Positions 49,166 to 59,629 of a stretch of DNA of 64,000 bases are shown here, in pieces (positions within the stretch are counted from its first letter, which is position 1; every line of letters starts with the position of its first letter). The stretch is from positions 11,671,983 to 11,735,982 of the forward strand of contig JANAVB010003400.1 of the NCBI GenBank assembly GCA_029216955.1, in the 5' to 3' direction. The stretch comes from Iris pallida (taxonomy: Eukaryota; Streptophyta; Magnoliopsida; Asparagales; Iridaceae). The position numbers were made by a program, and so were the translations under genes. The notes beneath the pieces were generated by a model. The model saw nothing but the letters and a program-made list of their open reading frames with translations, searched no databases and was not told the origin of the DNA.

Positions 49166-49645
49166 GTACTCAACTACATTAAAAGATTTAGAAGTTAATA
49201 GAGTGGAACCTTGTAGCATACAACATTTAGATGAAACTCATAATGGATCGTGGGTTAGGCAAGGAGTAGAGGGATTAGTTGTTGACACAATTGTGATGGT
49301 GATGATAACCAATATGAGAGTGATGATGAGTAGCAAGTTTGTAGCTTGTTTATGCCATTTTTTTTAAACTAACAAGTTTTCTTTTGGATCAAATTATAGA
49401 CTTTTTTGTCTTAGTTGTTTTTTGAACTTTTGAAACTGATGGTTGTTTTACCTACTCTAATTGAATTTTGATGTCTATTAAATTTGGTTCAATATATTTA
49501 CCATGTTGTGATATTACTGGTTGTTTTACCAACATAATCATGTTCTTGCCTTGCATTCAGACTATATTAGCTTGCAAAATGAGATGAATTTTGCCTATTT
49601 TGTTTAGATTACCTCATTTATTTTTAGTTTTGTAGTTGGAAAAAA
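49166..49645. other. Spacer between the two CACTA genes
   Basis: AT-rich with no clear coding signal beyond a short open stretch to about 49367. Confidence 0.5.
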
Positions 49646-51735
49646 TGTCCCCACATAAGAAGTTGTTTATCAAGCCTGGGTCCATATCAGAATATGAGAA
49701 GTAACAGTTGGAAAATATTGCTAAAAATAAAATAAAATGGTTGCTTTGAACTTGCAACAAGCTTTAAATCTTACAATGAATTCCAAGAGGGTTACCCGTA
49801 CAAGTTCAAGTAAGATGGGAAAAAGAAGAACAAGTGAAAGAGATGGTGAGTATAGAGTGTTCGACAGTGATGATTTGCTTAGTGAGGAAGGTAGCAACAT
49901 TAATAATGAGTTTTTTAGCCCTAGAATGAAAAGGGTAATAAATTTGATTTTGAATTAAATATTTTGTTCAATAACCTGTTGGACATTGGTAAAATATTAT
50001 AATTTTTATTATTTTCCAGGTTGCACACAAAAGTCCTACTCGTAAGTCATCTCGTATTGCCCAGGAGTCGAGGGATGGTAACAATGTGAATGAAGAGTCT
50101 ACTGATCCTAAAATGAAAAAGGTAAAGAGTTTGATCATGAATGAAATATTTTGTTTACTAACTTGTTACAACAATGCTATTACTATTTTTATTACGCATT
50201 TTCAGGTTGCATACAACGGTCCTACGCGTAAGTCATCGCATATTCTCCAGAATATGGATGATGTCATAGCAAGAAGAAAGAGGACAATGGATCCTCGATT
50301 GGAACCTTCTTTTATGGAAGATGTTTTGCGCAGCCCTGGGACAACTTCTTAGTGTCTTGAGGATAGTGATGATGAGCCGGTACATAATGAGCCAAAGGGT
50401 AAGCAATGGAAACTCTCGGTTCAGTTTGGCACATGTCTTTGAGTATTATTTTTGTAGTTCCGCCCTTTGACAACATCTAAGTATTTGAAACTGTCTTTCG
50501 AATTATTTTTGTAGTTCACAAGATACATATAAACTGTATCTTTGAGTAACTTTGGATGCATTACTTATTGTTTCATCTTACGCAGTTCAGTTTGGCACAT
50601 GCCCACCTATTTTAATGTTGAAGTCTGTGATTACTACATCGCTGCTTTACGACAGTATATTTCGGCATAGCTGCCATACCTACATGATTGCTCTCTCTTT
50701 ACTTGATTCTCCATCTAAACAGTATGTATTTTGATTTTTTTGAGTGAGATATTACAATGTGTTAATGAGGCATGCATGGATAAAACTTGGCTTCTCAATA
50801 ATTCAAATACTGAGCGAGAGATTATTGTGTGTTAATGTCATCGACAGTATTTTAAATCTTCCACACAATAATTTTCACTTATCTTCTAACTTGAGACACA
50901 TCTTCATTAACTAGGTTCACCATTTTGTACATGAGAGGTGAATTGCGGCAAATTATATATATTCATTGTCCTAAAGCCATGGCCTCTACAAGACATCTCT
51001 GTACCTTGTAGTGGGATACATAACCTCCTCATTTTGCTGATTGTTGTCTTCTGTGAGGCTTATATTATTAGCAGTTTCTGAGATACATTATTTGTGCTCA
51101 TACTAACTATTCCCTCTTGTTATTTATATTATTATGTGTATTTTTTTTTGTTTCTTATTAGGTACTTTGGAGAGTGGTTCTTCTAGTAGGCATGGTAGAG
51201 GGCCCGCCAAGCCATGGAAAGATTGGGATAATGGAGTTAAAAAAATCATCAATGGGATGAAGATTGTCAACCGGTTGGAGAATATGGACACCGTTTGATG
51301 TCTCATCTTAGTAATCTTGCACGAAATGGCAAATTGTTCCCATTAACAATGCTATCTTGGCGCAAGGCAGATAAGAATACTCTCAAAATGATCTGGTCAT
51401 TGGTGAAGGTAACTCTTTGTCCCTTTGTCTCCCTCTCTCATACAAACTATAACATCAACAAAGTTGTGTATAGAACAAGTATATCCATGGATAAAACCTT
51501 ATAATGTTTCTTTGGATGGATCATTGACGGATTTAAGCATCATTGATACCATATTTTCATATAGTTGTAATATTTAATTTAATTTTATTTTATAGATCGC
51601 TAATATCATGCTTTCACTATTATTTTTCTTAGGAAAACGCAAATGCCCCTGATGGCTTTAAAGCTATTTGTTTCACAAAAATGGGAATTTCGTGGAAGGC
51701 CTTTATGCACCGCATGAAGGACTTTAATTTATAAA
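49646..51735 (+). pseudogene. Second CACTA gene (Transposase_24/TNPA-like), several exons, decayed
   Basis: Begins at ATG 49646 (MSPHKKLFIKPGS). Successive open pieces are separated by splice-like signals. 49737-49937 is basic, Ser/Lys-rich. 50021-50121 and 50206-50352 both start after a TTTTCAG/TTTCCAG acceptor with VA(H/Y)-PTRKSS. 51162-51296 has RGPAKPWKDWDNG. 51634-51735 ends GISWKAFMHRMKDFNL, close to the C-terminal motif of plant Transposase_24/Ptta proteins (PF03004). Such proteins bind subterminal repeats and regulate the element. Stops inside pieces show decay. Confidence 0.65.
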
Positions 51736-51767
51736 AAAATTCGAGACTGATGCAGAGCGTCTAGTGA

Positions 51768-53050
51768 TGAGAACATAAAATATTAGTTAGTGATGAGAAC
51801 ATAAAATATTATATTTTTATCCCTTATTATCTACCATTTTATACTCATTTCATGACTAAAGATACTCATTATTCTTATATTTTGGTTTATGATGCAATTG
51901 GAGACACTAAGTGCAAAATGGAGCTAAATAATAATTTTGAAAAGTTTTGACACCTTTTACCAAAATGGACATAACGTTCTCATCGAAGTGCAATTGAGAT
52001 GATTCAAAATTATTTGGAAAGCTAAGACAAAGATCTACCACTTTCATATTTTGAGTTTTTCAAGATTCAGGTTACATCATGGACGAAATCAGGCTTGAAG
52101 TTGAGTCAAAGATACTGTGAACGAAAATAGGAACCAAAATAACTATTTCCCTACTTGTTCTATGACTTAGTTTTATTATTTGAGAAGTTGTAACTTTTAG
52201 ATGATTTATGGGGAGATGTTGTGGGCTTCAAACAACCAATTTAGAGTGTATAAAAGGGGTAGCAATCCTAAGGAAATGAACCACAACACACAACTCTTCT
52301 TTTTCTTCTCAAACTTTTTTTTGAAGTTTTCATGAACATGTGCGGCTAAAAGTCTTGTTGGTCGAAGAAATCAGAAGCCTTGGAATAATTAAACTTGTGA
52401 GATCTAAATTGTTTTTATTTGTTTGATTTATACTTTGAGTATTGAATGTTTTTCTATGCCCATCTTCATGATTGTCTTGTTACTACTTTATTATAATTTT
52501 GATCTACTACTTAATTAGATATCAAATCCAAAAATTGTTTGATTTCTCTAATTTGTAAAGCAACCAAGATTTAATGAACTTTGTTTTATTAGATCTTAGG
52601 AGAAAAACTTTTGACAAAACTAAGTGCAACCACTTGTGCTTGTGTTGTTTTGCTTTATCGATCTCTTGGTTCTTTAAGAAATTGCTAGATTAAATTTTCA
52701 ACGCTTGTCTTGGATTATTTACTAATTAAAGTTAATTAGAACGCTTGTTTTTAATTAACTAAGCGGAAGAGAGATAGAAAGATACTACCAACGATGAATA
52801 TTCAAAGTATGAGTTATTTTATAATTGCATCGATGATCAATTTTAAGATCCCATTGGTGAATGTTGACTGAGATCAATATTTGCTCCTTTGATTGATTTC
52901 AATGCTTTAATTATTTTTAGCTCTTCTTAAATTTTCTTTCATCTTATTCAAAACTTTCCCCCCATCCTTGTTCACATAGCATAAAATTATACTAATTACT
53001 CTCCGTGGGATCGATCCTCCGTTTGGAGATGACTATCTCGACAGGTTATG
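51768..53050 (+). mobile_element. LTR fragment or solo LTR of a Ty3/gypsy element (Athila/Tat-like)
   Basis: Begins with TGATGAGAACATAAAATATT, which is itself tandemly duplicated (51768 and 51794). It contains a TATA box at about 52238 (GTATAAAAGGGG) and a leader with ATGTGCGGCTAAAAG. Towards the end it has ACTCTCCGTGGGATCGATCC, wording common in the LTRs and leaders of Athila/Tat-type elements. No protein domain follows. The right border with the next LTR is uncertain. Confidence 0.5.
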
Positions 53051-53166
53051 ATATTTATATTGTTAGTTAGTTTAGTAGTTCTAGACATCGTTCTACCACC
53101 GATGCTGTGGCATAGGCTGGGCGCTGTCACGCACTCGTGCCCCTATGCCGGGTACGGGTAGTGACA
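53051..53166 (+). repeat. 3' end of a Tekay-type LTR (truncated), element 2
   Basis: The last bases (ATAGGCTGGGCG...GGGTAGTGACA) match the layout of the other two Tekay-type LTR ends. They are followed at once by a primer-binding-like site and gag. The rest of the LTR is missing. Confidence 0.65.
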
Positions 53167-53174
53167 CGTTTTTG

Positions 53175-53190
53175 TGGTGGCCCATGCAGG
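53175..53190 (+). promoter_or_regulatory. Primer-binding-like site of Tekay-type element 2
   Basis: TGGTGGCCCATGCAGG, nine bases after the LTR end. One substitution from the equivalent in element 1. Confidence 0.5.
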
Positions 53191-53434
53191 TCAGAAGTCA
53201 CAATTAGTATGATATCGTAGTGGTGCTCGACTTAGAGTGCTGTTATGAGCCTATTATAGGTATAGAGGATATAGGCTATAGGCTAAGGATACTCAATCAC
53301 AATTAGAAAAACTTCCAATTTACTTCTATACAACTGTCATTTCTTGATATTGATTATTTGCACTCTAACTGTCCTCCTTTGAATATATTCTATCTTGTGC
53401 CGTATTGACTTCCTTCTTTCGATCTGTCTTAAGG

Positions 53435-54118
53435 ATGCCTCCTAAGACTAGGTTACAACATTTGGGACCAGCAGCTTTAGAGAGGTCTGTGACATCTCGC
53501 AGGCCACCTCCGATCACTTCTCCTTGAGTTAGAGTATCAGCTGCTGCCTTCGGAGGCGCTCTTCCTCCAGTGCAGAGGACCGCTTCGAGGGTCGTTGTGG
53601 GTACTCCTCCTTCTCTAGTATATGAGTCCATACGAGGTTGTTGCGGGTGTTCCTCCTCCTCCTTCACAGCGGACTGCTCCAGCTATTCTGGAAGATCTTC
53701 CTCCTCCGTTTCGAGTGCCTACCGACATGGGGCAGATGTTTTCTCTATTCTGGAAGATGCTAGAGGCGCAGAGGGCATAGTCCAAGGTGCATCAGAGGCA
53801 GACTAATACTATGCATCAGGGCATGGAGAGCGCCCATCAGCTTGCTCTAGCTGCAGTAGAGCGAGGAGCTCCGGCCCAGTAGCAGGAGGCCCAGCTTAGG
53901 CCGGGTAGCATCCAAGATTTCAGGAAGCTGGGACCTCGAGACTTCAGTGGAATGGAGGGTATCATCTACGTTGATGACTGGATCAAGGATATCGAGCGAC
54001 TTATGAGGGTATCCCACCTCGCTGAGGACTTGAAGCTTGAGGTAGTAGGCTACAGCTACTTGATATCGCTCGCACCTGGTTCAGGAATGAGTCGACTCAT
54101 ACTGGAGAGGGGCATACC
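53435..54118 (+). pseudogene. gag: gag of Tekay-type element 2, 5' part
   Basis: Starts ATG 53435 (MPPKTRLQHLGP), with TGA at 53525-53527. A frameshift near 53625 leads to VPPPPSQRTAPA and further stops at about 53779 and 53881. Then comes the gag core SIQDFRKLGPRDFSGMEGIIYVDDWIKDIERLM. Another shift near 54062 precedes TWFRNES. The reading frame is cut at 54118 by the copia element and resumes at 63216; a Tekay-type Gag normally has T-W-x-x-F-K at this point, and W-I-E-F-K follows the far copia end. Confidence 0.82.
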
Positions 54119-54756
54119 TGTTGGCCCATTAGTCATGGTCAAACCTAATTCTAATAATTGACTTAACCCTGTCTCGATATAAGGGCTACCTGAACAACTA
54201 TTGAGAACTGCTACTGCTACCGTTCAAGACTTGAAGCTAGTTTGCCACTGAGTCTGTATTTCCTTTATCAACGTAATTTTCATAATTTATTGAGTATAGG
54301 AATACGATGTACACCGAGTTGTACTGACAAATAGGCTACCCTAAAATAATTTCAAAATATTTCTTTGTTTTGAAAATAAACCCATTTATAAAAGCTCATA
54401 ACTGCTTGACTTTTCAAAAAGCCAAAAACCAATTTGCAAAAAATCTATAACAGAACACCAAGAGAATTCGATCCGAGTTCGGTCTGAATTTTCCCTGAGT
54501 TCGGTTAGTGGACGTTGGATTTTGAACTTGGTCTTCTCGCAGTTACAGATGCAACGACTATCTGCCGAGATTCTCTCAAAGAATTCTGCCCGAATTCTGC
54601 CTTTGGAAAACCTATAAATAGAGAAAAATTTCCATCATTTCAACACACCTCTCTCTTCTATTCTCTCTAAGCTTAATACGTTCTTGAAAAGTGTTCTAAA
54701 CCTTTAATTTTCAAATCCCAAGTCAGTTAGAATCCTCTAGTCGATTTGCCAGTATG
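54119..54756 (+). repeat. Copia 5' LTR, first part
   Basis: Matches 62128-62768. TATA box TATAAATA at 54613-54620, followed by the CTCTCTCTTCTATTCTC leader. Interrupted at 54756 by the solo LTR and resumes at 57757. Confidence 0.9.
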
Positions 54757-56866
54757 TGTAACTCTACCTCCCAATTTTCGAGAATACTTTAGTCATTAAA
54801 TAATAATGAGTTTGAGTTAAATAATTTTTTTTTGAATAATAATTTCTGGGTTAAATATTTTATAAATATTTCATGATTATTTTGGAGGGAGATTTGAACT
54901 TTTACAAAGAACTAATTTTCAAAATTTTGCTAGAATGGTCCCCACCTTTAACCAACTCTCTAACTAACTTTCTATGAGTTTTCGTAATTACTGAAAAGAG
55001 GAAGGATTTAAGTGCAAATATTTTTGAACAGGGAGGGACTGTTTTGTAATATTTTTGGGCGGAAGGACCTAGATGCAAATGTGCATCTCTTTATTAAGAC
55101 AACTGAGGAATGAGAAACTTCATTTTCTTTCAGACCAACTTCTTCGAGCCTTTCTCTTCTTCTTTAGTCCAAGCCGAACTCTAGCTTCCAGCAGTGATGG
55201 CGACGATGCCGGCGATCAGCTCTCCGAACGGCGAACAGGCGGGCTGCGGCGGCGATTGAGGCTTCCAATTCCACAACAATCTACTCCAGAAGCTTCGACC
55301 AGCTCCTCGCATCAAATTCGTGAGGATCGATCGACGACGACGACGATGACGCTGTGTACACCATCACACGCGAGTGGATCAACTTGTCTTCGAGTATCAT
55401 TCCTATCTCAGTAAGTAATTTTGATTTCACAAGAATAACTCCTTCATGAAGGTCAGATCCTTCGATTCAATTCTCTGGATTCATTTTTCCTTCCGATCAA
55501 TATTGTGTAGAACTCTGTTGCTGATTGATCGGAGCATGGGATCTGGACTCATTCCCGATTTGTTTTAAAATCTCGAAATTACAGTAAGTTCATCACTGAA
55601 CTCTTCTTATTGATGGGTGATCTCTTCCATTTCTTATGTGTCTTCATTTGGATTCTAGGACTTAATTGAGTGATCGGAGTGATCGAACAAATTGCAGAAT
55701 CGATCGTCGGATTTGATCGAGGTGAGTCAATTGATTCGGTTCGTTATTCTTTAAGTTTGATTTCGGCTGATTTGGTTTTACTACTTGTATGAATTCACCA
55801 AATTCTAGTTTCTTAGGATGATCTCTAAGATCCACGAAATCTGAGATTTGGTTTGTTTATTTTTTCGGCTTAATGAAACAGAGGAAGCAAGGGAGTTAGA
55901 ATTTGTGTTGCTGACCATCACCTGTTTGATAAATTGTCTCAACTAGAGTGTAGCAGTAATTTGAGCGCAGGAGGCTGGTTTTGTAGAAGTAATTCAGTAC
56001 ATTTTGATTCGTTATCTTCAGGTATTAATTCGATTCTTCTCAACTTGCACTCGTTTAATTCATGGCTTCAATTTAATGAACTTAGGCGGGGTTGTGTTTG
56101 GAGTGCAGGTAGTAGAGTATAGTGTTGATCGATGGTTCGTGGTGGCTTATGTCCTGCTTTAGTTTGTGTCCGAGTCGTTCGTATCCGTTGTGGCGAGCTG
56201 TGTGGAATCAAGTGTCCAATCCAGTCGTTTGTAGCAGTCATGTCCAGATTTCGTGTTGATGCTCAGGTTGAGATGGGAGTCTTATTTAAAGATAAATTTG
56301 TGTAATTATTTCTCTATATAACTATGTATTTTTGTTTTGGCTTTGCCGATTGTAAGGTGGATATGAGGATGGGATTCAACAGCAGTTGGGTTGGTATTTT
56401 GTGAGTTCTGTTAAGTTTTGGGAATAAAATGGAGTCATTTGTGCATGGTGACAGCTCTGTTATAGTTAAAGTATGAAGGGAAATACAAGTAGTATTCCAG
56501 GAATAGAAGTGGTTAAGTCTATATGTCTTCCTGGAATATGTTTAGGCTATAGTCACATATGGTGAGTGGACCTATGTGTAATATGAAGATTTGGTTGGCT
56601 GGTTTGAATGTGTAAAACCTGTTAGACTTGGTAGTGTTATTGCTGGAACTTAAAGCAACCTCTGGCTCTTTAGCTTAACTATTAGTAGCTAAAGTTGGGC
56701 TTAAATATAGTCAGTGTCATAAATTGCAAATAGTGGGAATAGATATAAATTACATTGGTATATCAATAGCTATTGTTCTGAACGAACAATTAGTATTATT
56801 TCTTTTTACAAATAACTAATAGATCATTAGGCCTTAATTATTAACCAACTTGTACCCAAATAACAG

Positions 56867-56911
56867 GAGGATTTACAGCTATTCTACCTACTCTTGAGCA
56901 CCCAGAGCAAG
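56867..56911 (+). CDS. Candidate exon A in the solo LTR
   Basis: 45 open bases after acceptor AATAACAG, ending at the GC-type donor CAAG|GCAAGT. Same entry and exit phases as 2516-2578 (two bases to finish a codon, one left over). Confidence 0.35.
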
Positions 56912-57397
56912 GCAAGTACTTTTCTACGGTCTTGTGCATTTACATATCTTGTACCTTTCTTGTGACACGTCATGGCACGATATCTTGTACCCCTGTATTT
57001 CCTGTTCTTGTACTTACTTGTGTCGGGTGGGAAAATATACTAGCTATGTGACCAAACCCCGGTTTTCATATTCATGTAGATAGCTTAGGCCTCGCATCAT
57101 GCACGCGGGTCCTAAGCCGTACCGATATTCATGTACTCCTGTACATGCTCCTGTACTCCCCTTAGCCGGTCACATAGGCTAGTTGTATTTCAAACATGGT
57201 GCACTTGTTATGTCTTGTACTTCAGGATCATAGTTACATTCTTGTACTTTATTTCCTGTACTTTCATTCCTGTACCTTCATGTTTATTTCCTGTATTTCA
57301 TATTCATGTTCTTCTGTACTTATTTTCCATATCATGATGTTCTTGTTCATTACCTAGAACTGTACTTTGCCCCGCTCCTTACTAGGATATGTTGCAG

Positions 57398-57498
57398 GTG
57401 AGATGGAGGCTCTGTGTGACACTTACTATGGCCGAGAGCCTGTAGATGCAGTAGAGCCAACTGGAGTTGCTCTAGACTTAGAGGCTGAGGAAGCCTAG
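57398..57498 (+). CDS. Candidate exon B in the solo LTR, with LCDTYY and stop
   Basis: After acceptor GTTGCAG, the GT completes a Gly codon. The frame then reads EMEALCDTYY and a Glu/Val-rich tail (EPTGVALDLEAEEA) to TAG at 57496-57498. Both known versions are short and acidic after the motif. The function is unknown. Confidence 0.4.
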
Positions 57499-57756
57499 CA
57501 CTTCGCCCATTAGTAGTCTATATTTCTTTGTATTTGAGACTATCAGACTTTACTTTTATTTGCTGGAAATATAATAATTTTGAGACATGTATCTGGATTC
57601 TGGGATTCGTTTATAGATGCTGTGATTTCATACTTATTCCTGTTTATCTGGTTAGATTTTCCTAGATTGGTACAACTTACTTCATCGTGTCCAACGATAA
57701 AGGCTGGGCGTGTCCGACTCGTGTCCGATTATTCGGGAGCGGGTCATGACAGTATG

Positions 57757-58134
57757 GTATAGTTTAGAAGTTTTAGAGTGATTGTAATCAGAGGCTTGAT
57801 TGAAGAAAGACACTTCAATTGAGGTTGGTTGAGTACTTCGGATCAAAGCTCGCGTTATAGAAGTTGCAAGAACTTCGCATGATAACTTGCGACGTTTTTC
57901 TATAGTGGTGTTCAACTGGAAGCTATAGTTCTTCCGACTGGACTAGTCCTCATAAGAGGAAAACTAGTATACATCCTTGTGTTTGTATTTTCTCTCTGCT
58001 CTCTACTTTTTATTTATATATCTGTGATACATATATTCTGTGATCTTGTTGCTAACAATTTTAAATAGCCAATTTTCTACTGCTTACTCTATTCACCCCC
58101 TCTAGAGTATAGCACTTTACATTTCATTCCTACA
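57757..58134 (+). repeat. Copia 5' LTR, second part
   Basis: Collinear with the last 440 bases of the right LTR (62774-63215), lacking its (TA)n expansion. Ends CCTACA just before the primer site. Confidence 0.88.
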
Positions 58135-58136
58135 AT

Positions 58137-58154
58137 TGGTATCAGAGCAAAGAC
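58137..58154 (+). promoter_or_regulatory. Copia primer-binding site (initiator tRNA-Met)
   Basis: TGGTATCAGAGCAAAGAC begins two bases after the LTR; TGGTATCAGAGC is complementary to the 3' end of plant initiator tRNA-Met. A second, imperfect copy with the same upstream context (TTCCTACAATTGGTATTAGAG) lies at 58223-58243. Confidence 0.9.
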
Positions 58155-58323
58155 TCTATTATTTGGCTTAACATCCTTGGAGAAGATCCTCATTGTCAAT
58201 TGTTATACTCTGATTCCAATTGTTCCTACAATTGGTATTAGAGTGGGTTATACAGGTAAAGCGAGGTAACACTGTTATTATATTTTTATCTATACTGCTA
58301 TTACTTAGATCACTATATCACAC

Positions 58324-59629
58324 ATGGCAACTATGAAATTCATAAGTGAAGGTCAAGCCACAAACAGACCCCCACTGCTTGATGGTACTAACTACACTTA
58401 CTGGAAAATACGGATGAGCTTCTACGTGAAGTCTCTAGATTTTGACCTCTGGTCAATTGTTATCCGTGGCTATAAAAAGCCCACTATCACCTCTATTCTT
58501 ACTTCTTCTATTATTAACAAGCCTTATTATAGTTACACAGAAGAAGAGAAGAAGTTAGCTAGCCTTGATACAAAAGCAATACATGCTTTCTATTGTGCTG
58601 TAGATATAAATATATTTAATCGTATTTCTACTTGCACTACATCCCATGAAATCTGGAAACTACTTGAAGCTACTCATGAGAACAGGTATAAAAGTAAAGC
58701 TAGCAACTCCAAAGAAGAAGAAAATCTTTGCATGATGACATTAGGATTTCAAGTACAACACAACCCCTTATTTGAAGAAGAGCCTGTATGCCACAACTGC
58801 AGAAGATCATGCCACATGATGAAAGATTGTTATACTACTAAAAAGAAGAATCACTGCGAATGATCAAATGAAGGAAGATCGTTGTCTTACAAGTACACTA
58901 CCACGAGCATATGGTGTGAAAGTGAAGCAAACAATTCCGAAGAAGAAGAGAGACCTCGTCTACCTGCAAATATATGCACAATGACATTATCTAACGAGGT
59001 ACAAAATAATTCTTTTTATAGTGAATTTTTTTATGATGAGTTATCTAATTCTTTCAGTGATCTATTGGAAGAACATAAGAAAGTATTAGATAAGTATAAG
59101 TAGTCTCGAAGAAAAGGTTAAGGCTTATAAGCTTGAGAATGATAGGTTGTCCTCTCTGTTTAATGAGTTTAGAGACACTGCCACTGCTAGTGACACAGAT
59201 GAGCTATCCACGATTAAGCTGAGTTTGCATGATGCTCAAGAATGCATTAATAAGATGACACAAGAGCATACAAAACTCAATAAAGCTTATGAAGCAGAGA
59301 AGAAGAAGTATAGCATTGCTACACAGAGAATAGACTCATTAACTGCTAAGTATAATGAGGCTTACACGATCTCTAAAAAGTTGGAGATAAGATTGGGTAA
59401 ACAAGTTGTTCAACCCAAGACACAGTCATACACAAGGCATATGACACAATCCAAGATTCAAAAAGGATCTAGAACAACTAAGGTTAAACTTAACCATGCT
59501 TTTTATTACAATCAACCACACAAGACATGTTATACCACATCAAGTTCTCATATTGTTGCACAAAGCACTAATGCTTATGCAGCTTGTCATTATTGTGGTA
59601 TGAATGGGCACATTTTTAGTCATTGTTAG
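58324..59629 (+). pseudogene. gag: Copia gag, broken into three frames
   Basis: Starts ATG 58324. The N-terminal part (LLDGTNYTYWKIRM, FDLWSIV, ALDTKA-like SLDTKAIHAFYC, HEIWKLLEATHE) is the UBN2-type gag domain of plant copia elements. The usual middle helices are missing: the sequence jumps from THENRYKSK to an acidic patch and a zinc knuckle, CHNCRRSCHMMKDC, in which the usual Gly is Cys. TGA at 58861 interrupts the frame, which continues to TAG 59101-59103. A one-base shift then leads to 59102-59629, a long coiled-coil-like segment (LSLHDAQECINKMTQEHTKL...) and a second zinc knuckle, CHYCGMNGHIFSHC, before TAG. Gag forms the RNA-packaging particle. This copy is defective. Confidence 0.85.

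Larger units (their letters stand above)
40063..51767 (+). mobile_element. Decayed CACTA (En/Spm) transposon, boundaries approximate
   Basis: The interior encodes, in order and on the + strand, the transposase-associated domain, TNP2-type transposase, DUF4218-like and DUF4216-like segments and a Transposase_24-like second gene, the standard content of plant CACTA elements. The 5' side has a subterminal-type repeat array (40190-40500), preceded by ACAAGAAATGTAGC, which resembles CACTACAAGAAA without its first bases. No matching 3' terminus was found. It may have been removed by the LTR fragment starting near 51768. Confidence 0.7.
54757..57751 (+). mobile_element. Solo LTR of a Tekay-type element (2995 bp), duplication GTATG
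   Basis: Begins TGTAACTCTACC and ends GCGGGTCATGACA, with GTATG at 54752-54756 and 57752-57756. The 60-base 3' end and the exon/intron-like arrangement match the LTR at 221, but overall sequence is very different. No internal region is present, so the element was lost by recombination between its LTRs. The GC-rich segment at 55180-55370 should be the transcribed leader, with a possible donor CTCA|GTAAGT at about 55410. Confidence 0.9.

Noticed and set aside
50995..51013. CCTTGTAGTG as the 3' terminus of the CACTA element
   Set aside because: It would leave the Transposase_24-like exons (51162-51735) outside the element, and the three flanking bases do not match those of a possible 5' CACTAC at 40042.
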